Assembly (NCBI RefSeq): GCF_003854895.1
Contig: NZ_CP033966.1
Span: forward strand, 2,294,001 to 2,358,000
Reading direction: 5' to 3'
DNA: 64,000 bases
Origin: Pigmentiphaga sp. H8
Lineage (GTDB): Bacteria; Pseudomonadota; Gammaproteobacteria; Burkholderiales; Burkholderiaceae_B
The notes under the pieces were generated by a model. That model was not told the DNA's origin. It ran no database searches and worked only from the letters and a program-made list of their open reading frames with translations. Position 1 is the stretch's first letter, and each line of letters begins with the position of its first letter. The position numbers were made by a program, and so were the translations under genes. Shown here piece after piece: positions 42,810 through 53,818 of the stretch.

Positions 42810-43627
42810 CGAGCATGCTGGAAGTCCGTTCATTGACGGTCGCGCGCCGCCAGGCCGGCCAGCCGCATCCGCGGGTGGTGTTGGACGGCATCGATTGCGC
42901 CGTGGCCGAGGGCGAGGTCGTGATGCTGATCGGCCCCAACGGCGCGGGGAAGTCCACGCTGTTGTCGACCATGGCGGGCGATCTGGGGCCGGCCGCGGGC
43001 GAGGTGCTGTTCAAGGGGCGGCCGCTGCGCCAGTGGGCGGCCGGCGAACTGGCCCGGCAGCGGGCGGTGCTGCCCCAGCGGGCCGGGCTGAGCCTGCCGT
43101 TCACCGTGGACGAGGTGGTGCACCTGGGGTGCCTGGCGCGCAGCGAGCCGCGCCGGCAGCTCGAAGGCATCGTCCGGGCGGCGCTGGAAACGGCAGGGGT
43201 CACGCATCTGGCCCAGCGCTCCATGCCCGCGCTGTCGGGCGGGGAGCAGGCCCGGGTGCATCTGGCGCGGGTGCTGGCGCAGATCTGGCCCGGCGAAACC
43301 GGGTCGGGCGCTGGCCGGCTATTGCTGCTGGACGAACCGTGCGCCAGCCTGGATCCGCATCACCAGCACTCGGTATGCACGGCGATCCGCGATTTCGCGC
43401 ATCGCACCGGCGCGGCGGTGATCGTGACCATGCACGACATGAACCTGGCGGCCCAGTATGCCGACCGCATCGTGGCGCTGTGGGAAGGGCGGGTGCTGGC
43501 GGATGGCGAGCCGCGCGCGGTACTGACGCGCGACTTCGTGCGCCGGTGCTTTGCCGTCGACGCGGCGCACTGGCAGACGGACGAGGACTTCCTGGTGGCG
43601 ACCCGGCCGCTGCACGGTCCGGCCTGA
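42806..43627 (+). CDS. hmuV: Heme ABC transporter ATP-binding protein
   Basis: This 273-residue ATPase has Walker A GPNGAGKST (about residues 45-53), signature LSGGEQ, Walker B LLLLDEP and the switch histidine in IVTMHDMN. It powers heme import through HmuU. The start at 42806 overlaps the hmuU stop (ATGA); an ATG at 42815 has the better ribosome site (AAGGA, 8 bases). The operon ends here, 13 bp before the convergent ETF oxidoreductase gene. No TonB receptor (BhuR) or cytosolic heme carrier (BhuS) gene is in the window. Confidence 0.94.
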   Translation: MTSMLEVRSLTVARRQAGQPHPRVVLDGIDCAVAEGEVVMLIGPNGAGKSTLLSTMAGDLGPAAGEVLFKGRPLRQWAAGELARQRAVLPQRAGLSLPFTVDEVVHLGCLARSEPRRQLEGIVRAALETAGVTHLAQRSMPALSGGEQARVHLARVLAQIWPGETGSGAGRLLLLDEPCASLDPHHQHSVCTAIRDFAHRTGAAVIVTMHDMNLAAQYADRIVALWEGRVLADGEPRAVLTRDFVRRCFAVDAAHWQTDEDFLVATRPLHGPA

Positions 43628-43640
43628 GGCCGCCGCCCGA

Positions 43641-45293
43641 TCACATCTCGTTGTAGACCGGCCCTTCGCCCCCTTGCGGCGTGACCCAGACGATATTCTG
43701 CGTGGGGTCCTTGATGTCGCAGGTCTTGCAGTGGACGCAGTTCTGGGCGTTGATCTGCAGGCGTTCGGTGCCGGTGTCGTCCTTCACGAACTCGTAGACC
43801 CCGGCCGGGCAGTAGCGGCTTTCCGGGCCGGCGTAGCGCGCGAGGTTGACGTCGACCGGAACCGAGGGATCCTTGAGCGTCAGGTGGATGGGCTCGTTTT
43901 CCTCGTGGTTGGTGTTCGAGATGAACACCGAGCCCAGCCGGTCGAAGGTCAGCTTGCCGTCGGGCTTGGGATATTCGATGCGCGGGCAGTCCGCGGCGGG
44001 CTTCAGGTAGACGTGGTCGGGCTTGTCGCGGTGCAGCGTCCAGGGGAAGTTTCCGCGCAGCAGCCACTGTTCGATGCCGGTCATCAGCGTGCCGACCGTG
44101 CGGCCCTTCTTGAACCACTGCTTGAAATTGCGCGACTTGTTCAGTTCCTCGCGCAGCCAGGAGGCCTCGAAGGCGGCCGGGTAGCTGGCCAGTTCGTCGT
44201 GGCTGCGGCCGGCCTCGATGGCCTCGAACGCGGCCTCGGCCGCCAGCATGCCGCTCTTGATGGCCGCGTGGCTGCCCTTGATGCGCGAGGCGTTCAGGAA
44301 GCCGGCCTCGCAGCCGACCAGCGCGCCGCCCGGGAAGGCCAGGCGGGGCAGGGACAGCAGGCCGCCGGCCGTGATGGAGCGCGCGCCGTAGGCGATGCGC
44401 TTGCCGCCCTCGAGGAAGCCCCGGATCGAAGGGTGGGTCTTGAAGCGCTGGAATTCCTCGAAGGGCGACAGCCACGGGTTGCTGTAGTCCAGGCCCACGA
44501 TCAGGCCGATGGCGACCTTGTTGTCTTCGAGGTGGTACAGGAACGAGCCGCCGTAGGTGTCGGCGTCCAGCGGCCAGCCGGCGGTGTGGACGACCAGCCC
44601 GGGCTGGTGCTTGGCGGGATCGATCTCCCACAGTTCCTTGATGCCGATGCCGTAGCTTTGCGGGTCCTTGCCGGCATCCAGCTTGAGCTTCTCGTTCAAC
44701 TGGCGGCCCAGGTGGCCGCGCGAGCCTTCGGCGAAGATCGTGTAGCGGGCATGCAGTTCCATGCCCGGCTGGTACTGGTCGGTGGGCTGGCCGTCGCGGC
44801 CCACGCCCATGTCGCCGGTGGCCACGCCTTTGACCGAACCGTCCTCGTTGTAGAGGATTTCGGCGGCGGCGAAGCCGGGGAAAAGGTCCACGCCCAGGGC
44901 CTCGGCCTGTTCGCCCAGCCAGCGGGCCACCTTGCCCAGGCTGACGACGTAGTTGCCGGTGTTGTGGAAACAGGCCGGCAGCAGCCAGCCGGGCGTGGCG
45001 CGGGCGCCGGTTTCGGACAGGAACAGGAAGCGGTCTTCGCTGACGGGAGTGTTCAGCGGCGCGCCCTTGGCCTTCCAGTCGGGAATCAGTTCGGTCAGCG
45101 CGCGCGGGTCCATGACCGCGCCGGACAGGACGTGGGCGCCGATCTCGCTGCCTTTCTCCAGTATGCAGACTCCGATTTCGCGGCCTTTCTCGGCAGCAAG
45201 CTGCTTGAGGCGGATCGCGGTGGACAGGCCGGCGGGCCCGCCTCCGACGATGACCACGTCATATTCCATCGACTCGCGTTCGTTGCCTTGCAT
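43641..45293 (-). CDS. Electron-transfer flavoprotein:ubiquinone oxidoreductase
   Basis: The 550-residue membrane-associated enzyme moves electrons from ETF, reduced by acyl-CoA and amino acid dehydrogenases, to ubiquinone. It has an FAD-binding motif VIVGGGPAGLSTAI (about residues 14-27), the ubiquinone-binding middle region, and a C-terminal [4Fe-4S] site with CPAGVYEF and CVHCKTCDIKDP (about 495-540). The start at 45293 follows GGAGGAA by about 10 bases. It diverges from scoA across 135 bp. Confidence 0.95.
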   Translation of the reverse strand: MQGNERESMEYDVVIVGGGPAGLSTAIRLKQLAAEKGREIGVCILEKGSEIGAHVLSGAVMDPRALTELIPDWKAKGAPLNTPVSEDRFLFLSETGARATPGWLLPACFHNTGNYVVSLGKVARWLGEQAEALGVDLFPGFAAAEILYNEDGSVKGVATGDMGVGRDGQPTDQYQPGMELHARYTIFAEGSRGHLGRQLNEKLKLDAGKDPQSYGIGIKELWEIDPAKHQPGLVVHTAGWPLDADTYGGSFLYHLEDNKVAIGLIVGLDYSNPWLSPFEEFQRFKTHPSIRGFLEGGKRIAYGARSITAGGLLSLPRLAFPGGALVGCEAGFLNASRIKGSHAAIKSGMLAAEAAFEAIEAGRSHDELASYPAAFEASWLREELNKSRNFKQWFKKGRTVGTLMTGIEQWLLRGNFPWTLHRDKPDHVYLKPAADCPRIEYPKPDGKLTFDRLGSVFISNTNHEENEPIHLTLKDPSVPVDVNLARYAGPESRYCPAGVYEFVKDDTGTERLQINAQNCVHCKTCDIKDPTQNIVWVTPQGGEGPVYNEM

Positions 45294-45428
45294 GTACAGG
45301 GTTCCTCCGGGTGGGGTGGGGGTGCGGAACCGGCGGTGTCGCCGCTAAGCTAAGATAGTTGGAAGTATCATCCCCGATTGTATTTCAAGCGATCACGGCC
45401 GTTGGCCACCACGTTAGCGAGGAAGACG

Positions 45429-46121
45429 ATGAACAAGGTCTATGCCAGCGCCCGCGAGGCGCTAGCGGACATCGTGCGGGACGGGCAGACCCTGGCGGTC
45501 GGCGGTTTCGGCCTGTGCGGCATACCCGAAGCCCTGATTGCCGCGCTGCGCGATACCGGTGTCAAGAATCTGACCTGCATCAGCAACAACGCGGGCATCG
45601 ACGGCGCCGGCCTGGGCCTGCTGCTGGAAACGCGGCAGATCCGCAAGATGATCTCTTCGTACGTCGGCGAAAACAAGGAGTTCGAGCGCCAGTACCTGGC
45701 GGGCGAGCTGGAAGTGGAATTCACGCCCCAGGGCACGCTGGCCGAGAAGCTGCGCGCCGGCGGCGCCGGCATCCCGGCCTTCTTCACGGCCACCGGCGTG
45801 GGCACCCAGGTGGCCGAGGGCAAGGAAATCCGCGAATTCGACGGCAAGAAATATGTCATGGAGCGCTCGCTGGTGCCCGACGTGGCGCTGGTCAAGGCCC
45901 TGGTGGCCGACAAGAGCGGCAACCTGATCTTCAACAAGACCGCCCGCAACTTCAACCCCAACGCCGCGATGGCCGGCAAGGTCACGGTGGCCGAGGTCGA
46001 GCGCATCGTCGAGAACGGCGAACTGGATCCGGATCACATCCACCTGCCCGGTATCTATGTGCACCGCCTGGTCCTGAATGCGACCCCGGAAAAGCGCATA
46101 GAACAACGGACGGTAAGGTAA
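45429..46121 (+). CDS. scoA: 3-oxoacid CoA-transferase subunit A
   Basis: The 230-residue protein matches subunit A of succinyl-CoA:3-ketoacid CoA-transferase: VGGFGLCGIPEALI, ISNNAGIDGAGLGLLL and the closing LPGIYVHRLV...EKRIEQRTVR. The enzyme moves CoA from succinyl-CoA to acetoacetate, feeding ketone bodies into acetyl-CoA metabolism. The start at 45429 has GAGGAAG just upstream. Unusually, the first copy of the structured repeat begins directly after the TAA stop, separating it from scoB by 102 bp. Confidence 0.94.
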   Translation: MNKVYASAREALADIVRDGQTLAVGGFGLCGIPEALIAALRDTGVKNLTCISNNAGIDGAGLGLLLETRQIRKMISSYVGENKEFERQYLAGELEVEFTPQGTLAEKLRAGGAGIPAFFTATGVGTQVAEGKEIREFDGKKYVMERSLVPDVALVKALVADKSGNLIFNKTARNFNPNAAMAGKVTVAEVERIVENGELDPDHIHLPGIYVHRLVLNATPEKRIEQRTVR

Positions 46122-46200
46122 CCCCCCCTACGCCCTTCGGGCGCCCCCCAGGGGGCGGCGCTGGTGGACCGGCGGAGCCGGATCCACGGCGCCCTGGGTC
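46122..46200 (+). repeat. Structured interspersed element, copy 1 (between scoA and scoB)
   Basis: This copy is 79 bp long. It begins with a C7 run directly after the scoA stop, then CGCCC-TT-CGGGCG, a GCCCCCC-AGGGGGC hairpin, and a long imperfect hairpin with loop GGA (arms GGCGC..GTGGACCGGC and GCCGGATCCAC..GCGCC), ending CCTGGGTC. Two further copies lie at 47550-47629 and 62112-62190. Its place inside an operon means it is transcribed and could tune scoB expression, as REP sequences do in enteric operons. Confidence 0.9.
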
Positions 46201-46223
46201 GACGGATATCAAGGAGAAATGAC

Positions 46224-46886
46224 ATGGCATGGACTCGCGATGAGATGGCCGCGCGGGCGGCGCGTGAGTTGCAGGATGGTTTCTACGTGAACCTGGGCAT
46301 CGGGCTGCCGACGCTGGTGGCCAATCACGTGCCCGAGGGGCTGGAGGTCTGGCTGCAGTCCGAGAACGGGCTGCTGGGCATCGGGCCGTTTCCCACCGAG
46401 GACGAGGTCGATCCCGACCTGATCAACGCCGGCAAGCAGACGGTGACCACGCTGCCGGGCTCGTCCATCTTCTCGTCGTCGGATTCCTTCGGCATGATCC
46501 GCGGCGGCAAGATCAACCTGGCCATCCTGGGGGCGATGCAGGTGTCCGAGCAGGGCGACCTGGCCAACTGGATGATCCCGGGCAAGATGATCAAGGGCAT
46601 GGGCGGCGCCATGGACCTCGTGGCCGGCGTCGGACGGGTGGTGATCCTGATGGAGCACGTGGCCCGCAAGAAGGACGGCACGGTCGACCTGAAGATCCTG
46701 CCCGCGTGCACGCTGCCGCTGACGGGCGTGGGCGTGGTGAACCGCATCATCACCGACCTGGCGGTGCTGGACGTCACGCCGCAGGGGCTCAGCCTGGTCG
46801 AGCTGGCCCCCGGCGTCACGGCCCAGGAAGTGGTCGAGAAGACCGCGGCCAAGCTGGATACCTCCGCCGTTGCCGCGTCGGTTTGA
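46224..46886 (+). CDS. scoB: 3-oxoacid CoA-transferase subunit B
   Basis: This 220-residue subunit carries the catalytic glutamate in SENGLLGIGP (near residue 49), which forms the enzyme-CoA thioester. NLGIGLPTLVANH and SSSDSFGMIRGGKINLAILGAMQV are typical. It works as a complex with ScoA. AAGGAG sits 7 bases before the ATG. The next gene may begin inside its 3' end. Confidence 0.94.
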   Translation: MAWTRDEMAARAARELQDGFYVNLGIGLPTLVANHVPEGLEVWLQSENGLLGIGPFPTEDEVDPDLINAGKQTVTTLPGSSIFSSSDSFGMIRGGKINLAILGAMQVSEQGDLANWMIPGKMIKGMGGAMDLVAGVGRVVILMEHVARKKDGTVDLKILPACTLPLTGVGVVNRIITDLAVLDVTPQGLSLVELAPGVTAQEVVEKTAAKLDTSAVAASV

Positions 46887-47544
46887 GTGGGGCGGGGCGG
46901 CCCGGCGGGCTGCCCTGGCCGTAGTGATGGCGGTGCCGGCCGTTTCCGCGCACGCCGAGGCCGGCGGGCCCTACATCCCGGCGGCGCTGGCCATTCCGGC
47001 CGTCGCCTCGCGGCCCGAGGCCTTCGTTCCGGAGGGGTTCACGCTGGAGCGGGAAGTGCAGGGGGACCTGGGCCAGGACGCGCCGGGCGTGGCGCAGGTC
47101 TACCGCAATGCCGAGGGGCGCCGCGCGCTGCTGCTGGGAACGCGAGGTCCCCTGGGCTTCGAGGCCACGGGCTGGGGGTTCGTCCTGCCGTGCGCCACCT
47201 GCGGCGTGGACCTGTCAGCCGACCGCAACCTGGAGCTGGCCATACGCCAGCAGCGCGTGGTCGTCACGGACCGCAGCGTCTCCAAGGCGGAAGAAATCTC
47301 CACCTCGGCCGAACTGACGCTTGCCTACGACCGCGCCACACGCCGCTGGTGGCTGCAATCGCTGCGCCAACTGACCCTGTTCGCCCGCACCGGCCGCGCC
47401 GAAGAGTCGCGTGTGGACTACGAAACCGGCGCCACCCGCGACGCCGTCGGCCGCTACGACGGCCAGGTCTTCTTCGCCGAGACCTCCCAGACCGGCACCC
47501 TCGAAGGCGACCGCCCCGCCCTGGATACGCTCGTGTTGTATTAG
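46870..47544 (+). CDS. Unknown exported protein
   Basis: I do not recognise this protein. It has up to 224 residues, with a basic N terminus and a signal peptide (RRAALAVVMAVPAVSAHA, cleavage near residue 30). The mature part of about 195 residues looks mainly beta-stranded, with one close cysteine pair (CATCG, near residue 112) and no membrane helix. The start is uncertain: the TTG at 46870 overlaps scoB by 17 bp, and there is no good ATG before the signal peptide. The gene is bracketed, together with scoB, by inverted copies of the structured element. A periplasmic location is likely. Confidence 0.65.
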   Translation: MPRRFEWGGAARRAALAVVMAVPAVSAHAEAGGPYIPAALAIPAVASRPEAFVPEGFTLEREVQGDLGQDAPGVAQVYRNAEGRRALLLGTRGPLGFEATGWGFVLPCATCGVDLSADRNLELAIRQQRVVVTDRSVSKAEEISTSAELTLAYDRATRRWWLQSLRQLTLFARTGRAEESRVDYETGATRDAVGRYDGQVFFAETSQTGTLEGDRPALDTLVLY

Positions 47545-47549
47545 GGGTA

Positions 47550-47629
47550 GACCCAGGGCGCCGCGGATCCGGCTCCGCCGGTCCGCCAGCGCCGCCCCCT
47601 GGGGGGCGCCCGAAGGGCGTAGGGGGGGG
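47550..47629 (-). repeat. Structured interspersed element, copy 2 (before pyrG)
   Basis: This 80-bp copy is inverted relative to copy 1, with a C8 run at its start (read on the minus strand). Apart from run length it differs from copy 1 at two bases only: GTGGA becomes GCGGA and TCCAC becomes TCCGC. These are the two sides of one base pair, so the stem is kept. It lies 5 bp after the stop of the unknown exported protein. Confidence 0.9.
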
Positions 47630-47690
47630 CCATGTCTTTTTGTCGCCAAAGGTTACGCGCGCTTGGATCGCGAGCTTTCGCAACTCCCGC

Positions 47691-47696
47691 TATAAT
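47691..47696 (+). promoter_or_regulatory. -10 box of the pyrG promoter
   Basis: A perfect TATAAT lies 46 bp before the pyrG start. No strong -35 is seen at the usual distance; TTGGAT at 47663-47668 is 22 bases away. It probably drives the pyrG-kdsA-eno-ftsB run. Confidence 0.5.
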
Positions 47697-47741
47697 TCCA
47701 ATTTCCCGCAAGCGCTCGGCAAAAACCGGGCGCCATTGGCA

Positions 47742-49400
<1,659 letters not shown>

Positions 49401-49416
49401 GCGCCTGGAGGTCACC

Positions 49417-50304
49417 ATGAGCCAAGACCCGCACGCCTCGACCCGCAGCTATCCCATCTGCGGCTTCGAGATCGGCCTTGCCAGGCCGTTCTTCCTGATC
49501 GCCGGACCCTGCGTGATCGAATCGCAGCAGATGGCGATCGACACGGCCGGCGTCCTGAAGGAGCTGACCGGCAAGCTCGGCATCCCCTTCATCTACAAGA
49601 GTTCGTTCGACAAGGCCAACCGCAGCTCGAGCCAGTCGTTCCGCGGCATGGGCATGGACTTCGGGCTGAAGGTGCTGTCCGAGGTGAAGGCGCAGGTCGG
49701 CGTGCCGGTGCTGACCGACGTGCATGAGACCGAGCAGGCCCGCCCCGTGGCCGACGTGGTGGACATGCTGCAGACGCCGGCCTTCCTGTGCCGCCAGACC
49801 GATTTCATCCGTGCCTGCGCGGCCACGCTCAAGCCGGTCAACATCAAGAAGGGCCAGTTCCTGGCGCCGCACGACATGGTCAACGTCGTGGCCAAGGCCC
49901 GCGAGGCCGCGGTCGAGGCGGGCGGCGACGGCGGCAACATCCTGGTGTGCGAGCGCGGTGCATCGTTTGGCTACAACAATCTCGTGTCGGACATGCGCTC
50001 GCTCGCTATCATGCGCGAAACGGATTGCCCCGTCGTGTTCGACGCCACGCACTCGGTCCAGCTTCCGGGCGGGCAGGGCACCACTTCCGGCGGGCAGCGC
50101 GAATTCGTGCCGGTGCTGGCGCGGGCGGCGGTGGCCGTGGGCGTGTCGGGCCTGTTCATGGAAACGCACCCGGATCCGGCCCATGCCAAGTCCGACGGGC
50201 CCAACGCCGTGCCGCTGGCGCGCATGGGCGACCTGCTGGCATCGCTGATAGAACTCGACCGCGTGACCAAGCGTCACGGGTTCCTCGAAAACGATTTCCA
50301 ATAA
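49417..50304 (+). CDS. kdsA: 3-deoxy-8-phosphooctulonate synthase (KDO-8-P synthase)
   Basis: The 295-residue TIM-barrel enzyme condenses phosphoenolpyruvate with arabinose 5-phosphate to KDO-8-phosphate for lipopolysaccharide inner core synthesis. Signatures include FFLIAGPCVIES, YKSSFDKANRSS, LTDVHE and FDATHSVQLPGG. CTGGAGGT precedes the ATG at 49417. It lies between pyrG and eno, the standard order in proteobacteria. Confidence 0.97.
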   Translation: MSQDPHASTRSYPICGFEIGLARPFFLIAGPCVIESQQMAIDTAGVLKELTGKLGIPFIYKSSFDKANRSSSQSFRGMGMDFGLKVLSEVKAQVGVPVLTDVHETEQARPVADVVDMLQTPAFLCRQTDFIRACAATLKPVNIKKGQFLAPHDMVNVVAKAREAAVEAGGDGGNILVCERGASFGYNNLVSDMRSLAIMRETDCPVVFDATHSVQLPGGQGTTSGGQREFVPVLARAAVAVGVSGLFMETHPDPAHAKSDGPNAVPLARMGDLLASLIELDRVTKRHGFLENDFQ

Positions 50305-50326
50305 CTTTTCTTGAGACTGGACTCCT

Positions 50327-51610
<1,284 letters not shown>

Positions 51611-51658
51611 TGCGCGCGGCCGCGCCGCCCGTGCGGCGCGGTCCACGGAAGAGCCTCC

Positions 51659-52003
51659 ATGCGCCTGCTCACGCTGATAATCGCCTTGCTGCTGGTGATG
51701 ATCCAGTATCCGCTCTGGCTGGGTAAGGGCGGTTGGCTGCGCACCTGGGAACTCGAGCGCCAGCTCGATGCCCAGCGGCATAGCAATGACGAGCTGCGCA
51801 CGCGCAACGTCGCGCTGGATGCCGAAGTACGCGACTTGAAGAGCGGGACCGACGCCATCGAGGAGCGGGCCCGCTACGAACTCGGCATGCTGCGCCAGAA
51901 CGAGGCCTTCGTGCAGATCGTCGACACCCCGCCGGCCGGCACCGTGCCGGCCAGCGCGGCTCAGCCGGCCTCCCGGCCGGCGGCCGCTCCCCGCTCGCGC
52001 TGA
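51659..52003 (+). CDS. ftsB: Cell division protein FtsB
   Basis: The 114-residue bitopic protein has one membrane helix (about residues 3-20) followed by a coiled coil (about 30-65) and a short Pro/Ala-rich tail. FtsB bridges FtsL and FtsQ in the divisome. Its place directly behind eno is the typical arrangement. GGAAGAG precedes the ATG. Confidence 0.93.
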   Translation: MRLLTLIIALLLVMIQYPLWLGKGGWLRTWELERQLDAQRHSNDELRTRNVALDAEVRDLKSGTDAIEERARYELGMLRQNEAFVQIVDTPPAGTVPASAAQPASRPAAAPRSR

Positions 52004-52011
52004 CGCCGGGC

Positions 52012-52716
52012 CTAGGGACCGAGCAGATCCCGGTTCCTGCCATGCTCGCGCGCCGCCGACTGCATCGGCATGGCGATTTCGCGGCGTATCACCAGCAGGC
52101 CCGCCGCGCGAGCCTGTTTCACGTAGTCATCGCTTTCCGATGCGCTCGCCAACGACCGCAGCAGGGCGCGCATGCCTGGCAGATAGGGGGCGTGCAGATA
52201 GGTCAGCCGCAGCACCAGTGTATTGGCGTCGAACAAGGTCTGGCCCGAGCGTGGACCGATACCGCCGCGGTAGCGTGAAAGGTAGACCGTGTCGTGGTGC
52301 AGGCGCTGGTAGTCGTAGTCGAGTTCGCGTGGTCCCGCCGAGCGGCCGACCGCGAAGTCCTGGAAGCTGGCGGGAGTCGGGCTGAGTTGCTCGAGCCGCG
52401 CCATGCGCAGGCCGTGGGTGCGGGCCCAGCTTGCCATGCGCGCCCGCACCGCGGACAACTGCTCGTCCGGGTTCGGCGTGGCGCGGACGCCCAGGGCGGG
52501 AGACAGCGCGCGTTCGAAGGCTTGGGCGGTGGCCGCCGGATCGGCTCGCGCCGCGGTTCCGGCGCGAGCGGCCTCGAACAGGGCGTAGCCGACGGCCTGG
52601 CGCATCAGCAGCCAGCGGCCCGTTTCGAAGGCGCCCAGGCCCGCCCATAGCAAAGGAAGGGCGATGACCGTGAATTCGGCCATGGCGGCACCGCGCTGGC
52701 GAAGAAGAGAGCGCAT
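52012..52716 (-). CDS. TadE-like pilus assembly protein
   Basis: This 234-residue protein starts RQRGAAMAEFTVIALPLLW, the TadE/TadG pattern: a basic N terminus, then an E-containing hydrophobic segment resembling a pseudopilin. The rest (about 205 residues) is a periplasmic domain without a recognised motif. TadE family proteins are minor pseudopilins of Flp/Tad pili, but no other tad gene is in the window. The start lacks a clear ribosome site, so an earlier start is possible. It converges on ftsB with 8 bp between stops. Confidence 0.75.
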   Translation of the reverse strand: MRSLLRQRGAAMAEFTVIALPLLWAGLGAFETGRWLLMRQAVGYALFEAARAGTAARADPAATAQAFERALSPALGVRATPNPDEQLSAVRARMASWARTHGLRMARLEQLSPTPASFQDFAVGRSAGPRELDYDYQRLHHDTVYLSRYRGGIGPRSGQTLFDANTLVLRLTYLHAPYLPGMRALLRSLASASESDDYVKQARAAGLLVIRREIAMPMQSAAREHGRNRDLLGP

Positions 52717-52817
52717 GGACGGAGAGTGGCTGGAAGAGCCCTCCAGCGTGCCCGCACGCGGGCGATGCGTCGATTGTGGGAACCACGGCCGCCAGCCAAT
52801 GAGGAGGCGCTGGTTCC

Positions 52818-53750
52818 TTAATGCCGCGCTTCGCTCTGGTGCCGAACCTTGGCCGACGCGTTCGCGAACAACTCCGCGCAATCGACCGGGTCGAACTCGA
52901 AGCTTTTCACGCAGTAGTCGCAATTGATCTGGACGCGTCCCTGTTCGGCCAGGATGTCGTCGATTTCTTCCCTGCCCAGGCGCAGCAGCACATCGGCCAC
53001 CTTTTCGCGCGAGCAGGTGCAGCGGTACGACACGGCGGCCGGTTCGAAGGTCCGCAGGGTTTCCTGCCAGTACAGGCGCCGGACCAGCGCGTCGGGCGTC
53101 AGCGTGAGCAGTTCCTCGGACTTGATGGTCTCGGCCAGGATCTGGGCGCGTTCCCAGGTGTCGTCCGCGACCGAGGCCGGCGCGGGTTCGGCGGCCGCCT
53201 TGCCGCCCTGGCGGGGCAATTGTTGCAGCAGCACGCCGGCGGCGCAGCCGGTGTCGGCGGCCAGCCAGATGCGCGTCTGCAGCTGTTCGGAAGCCAGCAT
53301 GTAGTGCTCCAGCGCCTGGGCCACCGATTCGCCCTGCAGGGCGACGATGCCCTGATAGGGCTGCTGGCCGGGCAGGCGCTCCTGCGGATCCAGTACCACC
53401 GAGAAGCGGCCGCCGCCGTTGGGGTTCAGCAGGCTTTGGAAGGTGCCGTCGTCGGGCACGGCATGGCCTTCGCGCAGCTTGACGGTCGCCCGCATGCCCA
53501 GATCGGCGTGGCATTCCACCACGATCAGGCCGATCGGGCCATCGCCCTGCAATTGCAGCACCACGGTGCCGTTGAACTTGATGTTGGCGGCCAGCAGCGC
53601 ACTGGCCGCGACGAGTTCGCCGAGCAGCTTCTGGACGGCGGACGGATAGTCGTGCCGCGCCTGGATTTCCTTCCAGGTCTCGCGGATGGACACGACTTCG
53701 GCCCGGACCGTCTGGTCCTCGAACAGGTATTTCTTGAGTTGGTCGGACAA
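52818..53750 (-). CDS. hslO: Hsp33 redox-regulated holdase chaperone
   Basis: The 310-residue cytosolic chaperone is activated by oxidation. The four zinc-binding cysteines are present as CTC and CDYC (about residues 243-277). The N-terminal domain (FNGTVVLQLQGDGPIGLIVVE) matches the substrate-binding fold. The start is TTG at 53750 with GAGGAA 7 bases upstream; no ATG fits. It diverges from the ferritin-like gene across 68 bp. Confidence 0.93.
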   Translation of the reverse strand: MSDQLKKYLFEDQTVRAEVVSIRETWKEIQARHDYPSAVQKLLGELVAASALLAANIKFNGTVVLQLQGDGPIGLIVVECHADLGMRATVKLREGHAVPDDGTFQSLLNPNGGGRFSVVLDPQERLPGQQPYQGIVALQGESVAQALEHYMLASEQLQTRIWLAADTGCAAGVLLQQLPRQGGKAAAEPAPASVADDTWERAQILAETIKSEELLTLTPDALVRRLYWQETLRTFEPAAVSYRCTCSREKVADVLLRLGREEIDDILAEQGRVQINCDYCVKSFEFDPVDCAELFANASAKVRHQSEARH

Positions 53751-53818
53751 GAAGGCTTCCTCGGAAAAAATGGGCGGCTGCAGTGGTCGCCTTGACCGGC
53801 CATTCTACAATGCACCCC

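Noticed and set aside
46122..47629. Composite transposon bounded by inverted repeats
   Set aside because: No transposase lies between the copies and I see no target-site duplication. The third copy at 62112 stands alone, so the element looks like a dispersed structure rather than transposon ends.
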